A DNA stretch of 64,000 bases, taken from NCBI GenBank assembly GCA_022410635.1, contig JAJVDF010000660.1:440269-504268 (forward strand), read 5' to 3'. The notes under the pieces were generated by a model, which saw only the letters and a program-made list of their open reading frames with translations, was not told the origin of the DNA and did no database searches. A program made the position numbers and the translations under genes. This document shows positions 35,762 through 46,179 of this stretch, one piece after another (the stretch's first letter is position 1; the number at the start of each line of letters is the position of its first letter). Source of the stretch: Tretioscincus oriximinensis. Its lineage: Eukaryota > Chordata > Lepidosauria > Squamata > Gymnophthalmidae.

Positions 35762-37115
35762 ATCATAGAATCATAGAATCATAGAATCATAGAATCATAG
35801 AATCATAGAATCATAGAATCATAGAATCATAGAATCATAGAACCATAGAGTCGGAAGGGACCTCCAGGGTCATTGGGTCCCACCCCCTGCTCGATGCAGG
35901 ATTCATTAAACCATCCCAGACAGAAGCCTGTCCAGTCTCTGTTTGAAGACTTCCAGGGAAGGCGAACTCACCACCCCATGTGGCAAACTGTTCCACTGGT
36001 TTATCACCCTGACTGTTAGAAAGTTTTTTCTGATATCTAATCTAAATCTCCTCCCTTGCAATTTCATCCCATTGTTTCTAGTCCTTCCATGTGCCAATGA
36101 GAACAATGTTGATCCCTCTGCTCTGTAACAGCCCTTCAGATATTTGTAGACAGCTATNAAGTCTCCTCTCAGTCTTCTCTTTTGCAGACTAAACATCCCT
36201 AGATCCTTTAACCGTTCCTCATAGGACCTGGTTTCCAGGCCACTCACCATCCTTGTAACTCTCTTTTGTAGTTGCTCTAGTTTCTCAATGTCCTTTTTAA
36301 ATTGGGGCCCCAGAACTGAACACAGGATTCCAAGTGTGGTCATACCAAAGTACTGTAGAGAGGAATAATTACTTCATGTGAATGAGATTCTGTGCCTCTC
36401 TTGATACATCCCAGGATTGTGTTTGCCTTTTTCGCAGNNNNNNNNNNNNNNNNNNNNNNNNNNNNNNNNNNNNNNNNNNNNNNNNNNNNNNNNNNNNNNN
36501 NNNNNNNNNNNNATTTTTGCCCAGATGTAGGATCTTGCATTTCTCTCTGTTAAATACCATTCTGTTAGTTTCAGCCCATTGTTCAAGTTTGTCTAGATCT
36601 TTTTGAATCCTATCTCTATCTTGTTTAGTATTAGCAACACCGCCTAGTTTTGTGTCATCAGCAAATTTGATAAGTTTTCCTTCAATTCCTTCAATCATTT
36701 ATAAATATGTTAAATAGCACTGGGCCTAGGACAGACCCTTGTGGTTCCCCACTTGAAACATTCTTCCAATTGGATGTGCAACCATTTATTATCACTCTTT
36801 GAGTCCGATCACTAAGCCAGTTTTCAATCCATCTAACTGTTGCTTTGTCAATCCCGTACTTGACCATTTTTCCAATAAGGNTGGAATGAGANACTTTGTC
36901 AAATGCTTTACTGAAGTCGAGATATACCACATCTACTGCATTTCCCTGATCAACCCATTTGGTGATTCTATCATAGAAGGAAATTAGATTAGTCTGGCAT
37001 GACTTGTTTGTTACAAATCCATGTTGGCTCTGATTAATTACTGCATTCCTATCCAAGTGCTGGCATAGATGCTGCTTTATAACTTGTTCAAGGAGCTTTC
37101 CTGGTATTGAAGTCA
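35762..37115 (-). mobile_element. CR1-A LINE with reverse transcriptase palm
   Basis: This is the longest CR1 here. Minus-strand frames give the RT fingers and palm ([33 protein letters not shown] at 36691-37116), then KFADDTKLGG with the FADD catalytic motif (36369-36698), then the C-terminus (35906-36343). The 3' UTR and a long ATAGAATC-type tail (35762-35840) complete it. Frames change at about 36695, and an N gap interrupts it. The 5' end with the endonuclease is missing. It is an inactive 5'-truncated copy. Confidence 0.92.
36438..36512. other. assembly gap (75 N)
   Basis: A run of 75 N inside the CR1 copy. The CR1 continues on both sides, so the gap lies within a repeat. Confidence 0.98.
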
Positions 37116-37436
37116 AATTATGAGGTATATGGAAGATTGCCTGGTNAGGGTGGGTTGTTGGGTTGGTGATGGGTTGATTATGTTAAATGTATAACAATGT
37201 ATAATCATAAAAAATATTTTTTTAAAAAAACAGCTGCAGGTAACCCCAATGGCAGGCAGGAGGGCCACTGGCTCTCTCCATCAAGGGCTCACTTGCCATT
37301 GGATAAGCTGGCACTCTGGCCAGTCTGCCTCTGACTATTAAATGCAGCACAATCTTGTCTTAGCCAAAGTTTGGAAAGATGAAACTGGATGAACAAAATT
37401 GGTACTACTAAATTGTAGACCAATTTTGTAACGACT

Positions 37437-37538
37437 GGATTATGGTCTCCCATCCAAGTACTAACCATGCCTGACCCTGCTTAGCTTCTGAGATCAGACA
37501 AGATCGGGCATGTTCAGGATGTTATGGCCATACTGGAC
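37437..37538 (-). pseudogene. 5S rRNA-derived pseudogene or SINE head
   Basis: The minus strand matches most of vertebrate 5S rRNA: GCCCGATCTTGTCTGATCTC near the middle, GAAGCTAAGCAGGGTC (box A), and GGTTAGTACTTGGATGGGAG (box C). The start is changed (TATGGCCATAACATCC) and the 3' end stops after GGAGACCATAATCC. The internal polymerase III promoter elements look largely intact. It may be a retrotransposed 5S copy or the head of a 5S-derived SINE. Confidence 0.85.
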
Positions 37539-37911
37539 TATGGAACATCCTGAGTTCTTGGAAATTGGCAGTACAGGAANTAAGCAAGCCCAACATAGGT
37601 GGGGGAAGTATGAATTAAGAAATCATAAAAAAAAAAAGGAAAAGCTATACAAAGGAATATTATGGCCAGTTTGAAATATTGAGAGGTTTCCATGTTATGC
37701 ATGGAAGTAATGCTAGGAATATTCTATTTATTCAAGGAATATTTTATTTATTCCTCCTTATCTTCCTTCTGTTCCTATACCTCCTGTCCTCCCACCCTAC
37801 CCCAAGGCACATCCCTATCTTCTGACTTTTTTTTTCTGTCTGTGTGGTTTGAAGGTCCTGGAATTTTGGATAATCGCTTGCGTCTTATCAAAGCTGCTGA
37901 AAAAAATAGAA

Positions 37912-38258
37912 CAGTTTGGTGTAGTGGTTAGAGTGTGGAACTCTTATCTGGTAGTCTCCCNGTTCGATTCCCCACTCCACCACGAAAGCCAGCTGGGTGA
38001 CCCTGGGCCAGTCACAGTTCTTTGAGCTCTCTCAGCCCCACCTACTCCACAGGGTGTCTGTTGTGGAGAAAGCAACAAAAGCTATGTGCTGGGTGACCTT
38101 GGGCCAGTCACAGTTCTTTGAACTCTCTCAGCCCCACCTACTCCACAGGGTGTCTGTTGTGGAGAAAGCAACAAAAGCTATGTGCCCTGCTCTATGGTCA
38201 GCCTCCCTGAGACCTTCGGGTATAGGGCGGGATACAAGTACAAATGAATAAATCCCTG
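37912..38258 (+). mobile_element. SINE1 with internal 96-bp tandem duplication
   Basis: tRNA-like head at 37912-37980, then GCTGGGTGACC...GCTATGT present twice in tandem (37992-38087 and 38088-38183), then the usual tail ending TACAAATGAATAAAT. Confidence 0.88.
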
Positions 38259-38389
38259 TTGTGATAGTCAACCCACTATGGCCATTTGTGTGTTCAGAGT
38301 AATGTAATGTCTGCTTGTGCTTATGTGTATGGTGGTTGTTTATTATGTGTGTGCAATGTTTTCATTTGTGCATAAAGTTCTCTCCCTCA

Positions 38390-38600
38390 AGATCTCAGGG
38401 CAGAGGAGAGCTTATTCCAATTCCTGAAGGGTTTCAAAATCTTTCTTTTTAACACTCCAGAATGAACATTTCACCATGAGGACTACTGATAATATTATAC
38501 CTTGTATTGTACATAATGTGTTGTTTTGTAGTTCTTTTTTATATAAATCTGTGCCGCCCTTTGGTGGAAGGGGCGTTATGAATAAACTTTATTATTACGT
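38390..38600 (+). mobile_element. LINE-like 3' end, family uncertain
   Basis: GTGCCGCCCTTTGGTGGAAG followed by a GAATAAACTTTATTATTA end resembles a LINE 3' terminus. It differs from the L2 and CR1 tails above. Confidence 0.45.
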
Positions 38601-38755
38601 ACGTTGGGCTTCTGTTCTTCAGTCCGGCCTCTGAGCGAGCAATGCCTTCTTTCCAAGATTTTTACTCAGATATACTTGCTGGAAAAATGTATTACAATTT
38701 CTTCTTGATACATTACACATTTTTATTGCTTCCTGATTCCTCAATTCTGTAAATA

Positions 38756-38879
38756 CAGGGTGCTTCAAAAAAATGTATACACAAACTTTAAACTTCCATA
38801 GAAAATTTATTTACTGTTCTGCAAAAATAAATTTTCTATGGAAGTTCACAGTGTGTATACATTTTTTTGAAGCACCCTG
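38756..38879. mobile_element. Tc1/mariner-type MITE, almost full palindrome
   Basis: 124 bp with ends CAGGGTGCTTC and GAAGCACCCTG, flanked by TA. Inner arms (AACTTCCATAGAAAATTTAT and its complement) extend the inverted repeat almost to the centre. Same family as 20061-20202. Confidence 0.85.
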
Positions 38880-38909
38880 TATATAAACATTTTAATTCAG
38901 TCGTTATAA

Positions 38910-39145
38910 GAACATAAGATCATAAGAAGAGCCATACTGGATCGGGCCGGAGCCCATCTAGTCCTGCCTTCTGTCTCACACAGAGGCCCACCAGATGCAC
39001 CTGGGCAGCCTGAACAGAGGAAAGCAAATGATCCACTTGTTCATGACTCTCTGCAAATGGCACTTCAGGAGTCCTGCCTGTTGCTCCATCCTGGAGGCAA
39101 CATCCNGGCATCCATCCTAGGACCCATTTGTACCCATTTATGATT
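38910..39145 (-). mobile_element. CR1-B LINE 3' UTR fragment
   Basis: Reversed tail and 3' UTR of the CR1-B family, ending near the last ORF2 codons. Confidence 0.82.
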
Positions 39146-39424
39146 CCACCCTTGCTGAGAACCATATGAAAACTGTACTTAAAGATCCTAACTCCTGAGC
39201 ATAATCAGAGAATTCCACACCAATTCCTCCTGGAGAAAGAGTGAAGCAGAGAAAGGAAAAATGAAAGGAAAAGAGAAAATAGCCGTCTAAGTTAGGAGGA
39301 ATAAATGGGCCAAAGTCACAATGGCCACATCCCCACACATGATCTCACCTGAAGAGGGAAAAAATTCACCATCCGTCCAACCCACAAAGTCACGCATGTA
39401 CAGCCAACCACTTGCTAAAAAGGT

Positions 39425-39780
39425 CTATTGTTGTGGAATAACTAGCCACAGCAGTTTGTGCGATTTAGCAGTGGACATGTTGTAAACTGTTAAACTTAAA
39501 ACTTAATGGGAAACTTTAGCAAATATCGCAAGACTTTGGGGTGAGAGTAAAAGTTCATTGACTCTTGGCTCGCAGAGAATGCTTGGGAATTGCCAGCAAG
39601 CTCACAGAGAATGCTGGGGATTGTAGGCAGGTAAGTTCAGTAATGCCTAATTGGGATTGTCATATGGGGACATTGCTAGGGAATGCTTTGGAACAGCATT
39701 GAAGCTTAAGATAACATGGAGGGGCAATAGTGAACGCATGTTTAAAAAGATAGCGAGGCAAATCCTGTCATAGGGATGTG
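39425..39780 (+). repeat. dispersed repeat R1 (longest copy)
   Basis: Runs from ATAACTAGCCACAGCAGTTT through CTTTGGGGTGAGAGTAAAAG to AGCGAGGCAAATCCTG. Related to 15310-15650 (reverse), 53215-53480 and 54515-54800. Confidence 0.6.
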
Positions 39781-40711
39781 GCCTTCATTATTAAAAATAT
39801 GCTATTATAGTTTTGAAACAGAAATGTCTGAGTTTCATTTCTCAAAATAAATTCAAATGCCATAGAATAAGACACTGAAACATGTTTAAAAACCATCAGG
39901 ATTTTATTTNGTTTTTCTGCTGAATATTTTCTTTCTCTCCTTCCTTTTTTCAGTCCTTGTATAACTCACATGGTAATAGGGCAAAAAAACTATTACTGGT
40001 GATTTCATGGTGACAAATCATCTTTATCAAATCCAAATCCACTATGATATTCTGTATAGCTAACCACCAAGGATATTCACAACCCAAGAGCACCTAAAGG
40101 GTTATGGGCCCAGTCACTTAAATTTTTTTTACACTTTTTTTATTCTACTTCCCCCCTCCCCTTGGAACAACATGGCTCTTAAATGCAACAAATGCCCAGT
40201 AGAAAAGACATTTTAAAATTCTTGTTGCATAATTGCCCAAAGTATTAACATTTATATTCAGATACAGATGCGTGACCCTTGCATGCTGAACTACATAGAT
40301 ATGATCCTGGGAGGACAACATCATAGGTCTGTGGTTTGATTCCCAGCCGTATTCCATATTGTGGGGCTCCAGGGCTTCTTCCATAAGTTCCAGAAGCGCA
40401 TGTGTAAGTCCTACCACCTTGAGTGGGACAAATCTTCTGCCTGGAGGTTGAACAACACCCAGCTTCTTTCTGCAATGGAGACCAATCAAATTAAAAACAT
40501 CATATTGATTAGGATGCTAAAATCTAAGGCTAGTTTAAGTATTAAGAAACTTGAGCTGCTATTCCATTGTAAATATGTTTAGTCATGTGCAGGTCTAAAC
40601 CTGGGGTGGTCAGATGTGGCCACTTCTGCATTTACCCTTAATCCAGAATTAAGACTGCAAAGTTCTTTTGGGGGCCTCATCAAACCACACATTAATGAAT
40701 ATTTGTGAGTC
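39781..40711. other. no gene recognised
   Basis: A 114-codon minus frame (40145-40489) overlaps a GTTTGATTCCCAG box-B-like motif near 40332. It could be an old tRNA-derived SINE. No protein similarity was seen. Confidence 0.35.
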
Positions 40712-41012
40712 TCAATGAATGGATCAGTCAGCTAAGTACCGGTCTTTCATCTGAGAGATGGGTTTCGAGGCCCTGTGTCAGACATGCAGAGGGATGGGTG
40801 CATTCTACTAGCCTACAGCCATAGCCAACCCAAGCTATTCAAAAGCATGAATTGCAAGAAATTGCAACTGACTTCAACTAGATAAATGGGAACCACTACA
40901 GAGAGGTGGGGAAGATAGAATGTAAGTCTGCGGGCGAAAAATAACCTTGCAAGCTGCTTTGTGTCCCCTCGGGTGAGAAAAATGGGATATAAAAATCCAG
41001 TTCTTCTTAACC
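40712..41012 (+). mobile_element. SINE2 copy
   Basis: Head with GGATCAGTCAGCTAAGTACC and GGGTTTCGAGGCCCTG, body GCAACTGACTTCAACTAGAT, and a tail AAAAATCCAGTTCTTCTT. Confidence 0.82.
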
Positions 41013-41447
41013 CCTAGTTAATGTTCTCTGCTTGCCTGTCCCATTGGCTCTAGGGCAAGGCACATTGCCTCAGAGTTCTACTTCACAGCTTGCGCACGCT
41101 TTGGTGCTACAACCAGGGTCAGGGCAGAAGTCAGTTTGGACCAACATTGTCCACGTTCACATAGAGGGAGGAAGGAGAGCAATCCGCAGTCTGCAAGTGG
41201 ATGTGGATTTCACTGGGGGNAAAAATGAACATATATTTATCTGCAAACGCAAGGAGCTGACATGACTCAATAAAGAGAACGAAGAACTGATCTGCGCATG
41301 CCCAGCCAGCAGCATTCCTATAGCTCTGTTGGCTGCTGTCCTTATGTGCTCTCATCTTCCCACAAGGGAAGACACACAACAGGGCTACAGGTAACTTAAC
41401 ACTGAGGTTTTGCTGCCTTTGTGATGCAGATGGAAAAGATCTGCAAT

Positions 41448-41680
41448 AGGAGATTCCTCTTCTCCAGATGTATTGCAAAGGCTAGCAAAGCCTCCATTTA
41501 AGCATGTGGCCCAAAAAGGAAACAAGTGGAACATTGTGTCGAGGAAGAGTTATGTTTTTGTCATGTGGCTGCACTTAACTCTTCCTCGACACAATGTTCC
41601 ACTTGTTTCCTTTTTGGGCCACATGCTTAAATGGAGGCTTTGCTAGCCTTTGCAATACATCCGGAGAAGAGGAATCTCCT
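41448..41680. repeat. 105-bp near-perfect inverted repeat (hairpin)
   Basis: Left arm 41448-41552 and right arm 41576-41680 are reverse complements at 104 of 105 positions, with a 23-base loop (41553-41575). The arms match none of the transposon families recognised here. A transcript would fold into a very long hairpin. Confidence 0.92.
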
Positions 41681-42265
41681 GTAGCAAGTCTGGCTGGTCC
41701 AGAACCACTGGCTTAGACCAAGGGAAAGTAGAACACCTAAGAACTTTTTCTTGTCCTGAGACCTTTTCTTATTTAATCATTATCCCTACACACTATGAAG
41801 CATTGATCTTCAGATTTCGGCAATAATTTGCTGTAGAGGGGACTGGTTTTCCCCCACAACAAGGATACAGGAAGACTCACAGATGACCATCCAATCTCTT
41901 TCCAAGATACCCCCATCTCAGCACAGGGAAATCATGGCTAATTGAAGCAAAGTAAAGCTAAATAATTCTCACGGTAGGACATTTATTTTCCTATCTGTCC
42001 TTTAATCTCCTTTAATAAAATTTGATTCACGGGACAATTGCACAACTCAGATGTGGCTTATTCCTTTTTTGTTGTTGTTGCTGTTACTTAAGTAAGAGTG
42101 CATCTGGATGAGATTTTTCAGTGCTCTACGATTATAATATTGGGGATTTTCCTCACATAATTGTGGAATCCAGCAGTGGAATTACACTCCCCCCCCCCCC
42201 CTAGTATTTTTATGCAGCTTCCATAGTGTGGTGGTCTGTCTGCATCATGACCGCACACATTGCTG
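41681..42265. other. no feature recognised
   Basis: Unassigned stretch between the hairpin and the SINE2/GAA array. It contains a C11 homopolymer at about 42191-42201. Confidence 0.4.
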
Positions 42266-42373
42266 GGAGAAGATGAACATGAAGGAGGAGGAAAAAGAGG
42301 AAGAGGAAGAAGGAGGAAGAGGAAGAAGAAGAGGAAATGGAAGTGGAAGAAGAAGAAGAAGAAGAAGAAGAAG

Positions 42374-42405
<32 letters not shown>

Positions 42406-42950
42406 GAAGAAGAAGAAGAAGAAGAAGAAGAAGAAGAAGAAGAAGAAGAAGAAGAAGAAGAAGAAGAAGAAGAAGAAGAAGAAGAAGAAGAAGAAGAAGA
42501 AGAAGAAGAAGAAGAAGAAGAAGAAGAAGAAGAAGAAGAAGAAGAAGAAGAAGAAGAAGAAGAAGAAGAAGAAGAAGAAGAAGAAGAAGAAGAAGAAGAA
42601 GAAGAAGAAGAAGAAGAAGAAGAAGAAGAAGAAGAAGAAGAAGAAGAAGAAGAAACTGGGTTCTTATACCCCGCTTTTCTCACCTTTCAAAGGGACTCAA
42701 AGCGGCTTACAAGGATATATTTTTGCCCGAAGGCTGACATTCTATCTTCCCCACCAGGCTGTGGTGGTTCCCATGTATGTACTTGCAGTCAGTTGCAATT
42801 TATTGCAGTTCCTGCTTTCGAATAGCTGGGTTGGCTAGAACTACAGGCTAGTGGAAGGTGCTCAGCCCTCCCCACGCCCGACACAGGGATTCGAAACCCC
42901 ATCTCCCAAGTGAGAGACGGATTCCTTAGCACCTGAGCTATCCATTCCTG
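42266..42950 (-). mobile_element. SINE2 with giant GAA/TTC tail
   Basis: The SINE2 body occupies about 42656-42950 (minus). Its 3' tail has expanded to more than 310 bases: GAA (42342-42374), a CAA block (42375-42404), then about 250 bases of pure GAA (to 42655), with imperfect GA-rich DNA beyond. The Lys, Glu, Arg and Ser homopolymer frames it creates are not genes. Confidence 0.9.
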
Positions 42951-43134
42951 CTGTCAGGAAGAGACGTTATGGTGGCTAAAACAATGATAGTGCTTAGAGG
43001 AAGGGCACACGGTTATTTGCCTGTTCCTATAAGGATATTCACACATCTTCGGCCACAGTAATTAATATCAATAAATAATTTGCTTCACTGGTTCCTTTTT
43101 CAATTGATTGATTTAAGACCCAAAGGTTGCTAAT

Positions 43135-43385
43135 ATTATGGTGTAGTGGTTAGAGTGTTGGACTCTTATCTGGTAGTCTCCCAGTTCGATTCCCCACTCC
43201 TCTATGAAAATCAGCTGGGTGAGCTTCCGCTAGTTACAGTTCTTTAGAACTCTCTCAACCCCACCTACTTGACAGGGTGGTCTGTTGTGGAGAAAGCAAC
43301 AAAAGCTATATGTGCTTCCCTTTGGTTGGCCACCCTGAGACCTTTGGGTATAGGGCGGGATATAAGTATAAATAAATACATACTT
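43135..43385 (+). mobile_element. SINE1 copy
   Basis: Well-preserved head (GTGTAGTGGTTAGAGTGTTG, CAGTTCGATTCCCCACTCC) and tail (GGCGGGATATAAGTATAAAT). Confidence 0.9.
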
Positions 43386-43425
43386 GTTTTGTTTCTGCTT
43401 CTGTGCAAAGAAATTAAAAATAGTA

Positions 43426-43431
43426 TTTATT
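43426..43431 (-). terminator. candidate CBP4 polyadenylation signal
   Basis: AATAAA on the minus strand just beyond the retroelement inserted 3' of CBP4. If it is the original signal, the CBP4 3' UTR has been lengthened by about 680 bases. Confidence 0.3.
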
Positions 43432-43442
43432 AAACTGTCAGA

Positions 43443-44120
43443 TTCAGAGAAATAGCCGTGTTAGTCTAGCAGAAAATCCAGATGCTGAGGGACTAATGTC
43501 AGGGTTAGGTATTTATAGGAAAATGTGTATGGGAGAGGACAAAGCATATGCAACTGTGGGGAGGGGTTGAATTCGCCAGAGAATAAATGGACACAAATCA
43601 GATATTTGAAATGGAAACACACAGAAACCAGTTGCTGAACATTTTAACCTTCCAGGACCTTCTCTCTCAGGCCTCAGGACTGCAGTCCTTGAACAAAGAA
43701 ACTACAAAGGAAGGTTTGAAAGAGAAGCAGCAGAACTTGAAGACATTCACAAGTTCCAGGCCATCAGCAAAGGACTTAACAGAGACAATGGTTTCCTGGC
43801 CAACTATACATTTTTATGACACCTGTTAAGTATTTGATTGATTCTCTACCAGACATTGCACTTTGTTGCCCCAGGGACTTTTTCACATAAGAGGACTAGT
43901 TCCTGCTATTTACCTGTTTTTTTAAGGAGATTAGTTCCTGCTATTTACCTGCAATTCAACACCTCCCTACAGTTGCATATGCTTTGTCCTCTCCCATACG
44001 CATTTTCCTATAAATACCTGACCCTGACATGAGTCCCTCAGCATCTGAAGAAGTAGACCTGTCTACGAAAGCTTATGCCAACCACTTTTCTCAAGTTAGT
44101 CTCAAAGTGCTGCCAGCTTC
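43443..44120 (+). mobile_element. Penelope-like or foldback element with 84-bp inverted repeats
   Basis: Starts GAGAAATAGCCGTGTTAGTC and ends CAAGTTAGTCTCAAAGTGCT. Inside, 43481-43564 and 43962-44045 are inverted copies of each other with about five mismatches. The right part holds a stem-loop motif (44045-44070). No reverse transcriptase is present. Assignment to Penelope-like elements is tentative. Confidence 0.6.
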
Positions 44121-44186
44121 TTTAGTGGCCACTGTGGCATCCCCCCCCCCCTTTAGCTCATCTCTCGGGACCCTTTTGCCTCCCCC

Positions 44187-44390
44187 TCATTGTGGTCCTG
44201 TACCAACCGTCTGGCACGATATTTTGAAGGGCTCACTGGTGGTGTTGACACGGGGGAGCGGGAGGGTCAGGGTACACTGGCTTGGCTGAACCCTCACTAC
44301 GGTGTCTGGCATTGAATCGATCACCACCATATTTTCGTTGACCCCAGAGAATCCACAGTTCTTAGGAGCAGGAGCAACGCAGCAAGCCAT
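44187..44390 (-). CDS. short corneous beta-protein-like gene (CBP4)
   Basis: The CDS encodes a 67-residue protein. It opens MACC like CBP1-3 and has a core-like segment at about 21-46 (MVVIDSMPDTVV...LTLPLP) comparable to MVIDRSSGSVV...MNPGP. It then stops soon after the core with only two more residues of note (Cys 59, Pro 66). It lacks the Cys cluster and Gly-rich tail. After the stop the frame reads Gly-Gly-Gly, so an older, longer tail is possible. Upstream, TTTGATTTCTGCAG forms a plausible acceptor before 44412, as in the other CBPs. It may be a minor CBP, or a gene shortened by a nonsense mutation. A retroelement lies 66 bases past the stop. Confidence 0.7.
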   Translation of the reverse strand: MACCVAPAPKNCGFSGVNENMVVIDSMPDTVVRVQPSQCTLTLPLPRVNTTSEPFKISCQTVGTGPQ

Positions 44391-44606
44391 TTTTATTCCG
44401 ATTTACAGCAGCCTGCAGAAATCAAAGGGAAGAAATAAAATTAAAAGGATGTGAAATGATCTAAATGCATGTTGAATGATGCTCATGCCCAGCATAGAAC
44501 TACAAAAAGAACCACGTCCACATGCAGGCTTATAGCCCAGGATATCAGGCTTCCAAGCCATTCCTCCCCACAGCCCCATATACCGTATAGACTTGAGTAC
44601 AATATA

Positions 44607-45257
44607 TACTGCTCAAAACTAGACTGACCAGATTTTCTGAGGCCCAAACCGGGGTAATTAATATCCATGCTAATTTGAATATTCATAAATATGCAAGTTA
44701 ACCACCAACATGCATTCCCTTCCAAAATTCCCCACCCGAGAAATCGGTGAAGCATGTGAGAAATTTTTTAAGTGTGTGGGAATTTTTAAACTGAGAATTT
44801 TTGGAGTACATCAGAATTTTTTTATATTTTTTTTTTACAGAGGGGAAGGTGCCTTCAGGAGCTGACCCTGGTTGCCAGAACCCTCTGGTGGTGGTGCAGC
44901 GATTTTTTTAAAAAAATNTTTTTTTAAGTGTGCGAGAAGTTTTGAAGTGTGTGAGAATTTTTATCTTTTACTGAGGGGAGGGTACCTTCAGGAGCTGGTC
45001 TCAGATGCCACAGCCCCCTAGTGGTGCTTCAGTGAATGTTTTTTTAAAAAAAATTTAATTTTTTTAAAATAATTTTCTTTATTTTTTTTTCCTCAGCAAA
45101 AACTGGGGAAATGCTCCCCCTCTGGTAGGGCGGGGTAGACACCCCAAAACTGGATCCCCCCCCAAAAAAAGGGGGCATCTGGTCAGCCTACTCAAAACAA
45201 TTAAGGGAACACTTTAACATAACAGTATAAGTGTTCCCTTAATTGTTTTGAGCAGTA
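44607..45257. mobile_element. TA-flanked palindromic MITE, split by a hAT MITE
   Basis: Left end TACTGCTCAAAAC (44607-44619). After the inner insertion it continues AATTAAGGGAACACTT to AAGTGTTCCCTTAATTG and ends GAGCAGTA at 45257. With the insert removed it is about 70 bp and almost perfectly palindromic, flanked by TA-rich sequence. Tc1/mariner type is likely. Confidence 0.8.
44620..45190. mobile_element. hAT MITE, long form, 8-bp TSD
   Basis: 571 bp with ends TAGACTGACC and GGTCAGCCTA, flanked by the perfect 8-bp duplication CTCAAAAC (44612-44619 and 45191-45198). This is the reference for the long form of the family. Confidence 0.9.
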
Positions 45258-45562
45258 TATATACGCCGAGGCATCTAATTTTACCACAAAAAACTGGGAA
45301 AACTTATTGACTCGAGTATAAGCCTAGGTTGGGACCTCAGAATTGGAGCCTACCATCGACATGTAAGTGTGGACTTTAGCAAGGCCCATGGGGCTGCCAT
45401 AGTTTACACTGGCATGGGTGGATCACCAAAATCTGTACTAAAATACAGCCCAAAATAAGACTCAGTGGGGTCAGGACTTCAGTTGACTCGTATATAAGCC
45501 GAGGTGGGCTTTCTCAGCATAAAAAAATGAAAAACTCAGCTTATACTCAAATGTACAGTACC

Positions 45563-45802
45563 TTATTCTTGCACAGCTACTCATGTGGATCAGGCCTATG
45601 CCATGACAACATGCGGGACGCTGACCTTGCTGATGTAGCTCCCACGTGGCCCCATCCTGATTCGCTGCCGGAAGTGTGATCTGTCCAAAAAAATCTCACC
45701 CCAATAGTATATGGCTATCACACACGTGGCTTTGGGAGCCAGTTCCAGTACACTCAGCCACAAAACCAGACTTTTCTTTTACGGATTTTTTGTGGACAAT
45801 TT

Positions 45803-45804
<2 letters not shown>
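45563..45804. other. no feature recognised
   Basis: Short unassigned interval before the SINE1. Confidence 0.4.
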
Positions 45805-45877
<73 letters not shown>

Positions 45878-46125
45878 TTTGTACTTGTATCCCGCCCTAT
45901 ACCCAAAGGTCTCAGGGTGGCCAACCATAGGGCGGGGCACGTAGCTTTTGTTGCTTTCTCCACAACAGACACCCTGTGAGTAGGTGGGGCTGAGAGAGTT
46001 CTAAAGAACTGTGACTGGCCCAAAGTCACCCAGCTGNCTTCATGGAGGAGTGGGGAATCGAACCGGGAGACTACCAGGTACGAGTCCAGCACTCGAACCA
46101 CTACACCAAACTGGTGTAGAGCTTT
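45805..46125 (-). mobile_element. SINE1 with expanded AAAT tail
   Basis: Minus-strand SINE1 whose AAATAAAT tail has grown to about 75 bases (TTTA repeats on plus, 45805-45880). The tRNA head is near 46050-46125. Confidence 0.9.
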
Positions 46126-46179
46126 GCATTGCTCGCTTTAAGCTCATGGGGTAGTGACGGTTTGTTACTAAATAATTTT

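Larger units (their letters stand above)
44576..45562. mobile_element. outer repeat of a three-level nest
   Basis: An unnamed dispersed element with CGAGTATAAGCC motifs. It begins near TACCGTATAGACTTGAGTA (44581), resumes at CGCCGAGGCATCTAATTT (about 45264), and ends near TCAGCTTATACTCAAATG. It is interrupted by 44607-45257. Confidence 0.6.

Noticed and set aside
35762..35840. ATAGAATC tandem array considered as an independent satellite
   Set aside because: It is the expanded 3' tail of the adjoining minus-strand CR1-A element.
42210..42838. Overlapping poly-Ser, poly-Lys, poly-Glu and poly-Arg frames up to 192 codons
   Set aside because: All are readings of the GAA/TTC tail of a SINE2.
44045..44080. 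Functional hammerhead ribozyme
   Set aside because: An extra base before the stem and a missing U-H cleavage site; retained only as a stem-loop finding.
44530..44545. TATA-like CTATAAGCC close to CBP4
   Set aside because: No convincing donor site follows it; the candidate at 48230 has both TATA and a strong donor.
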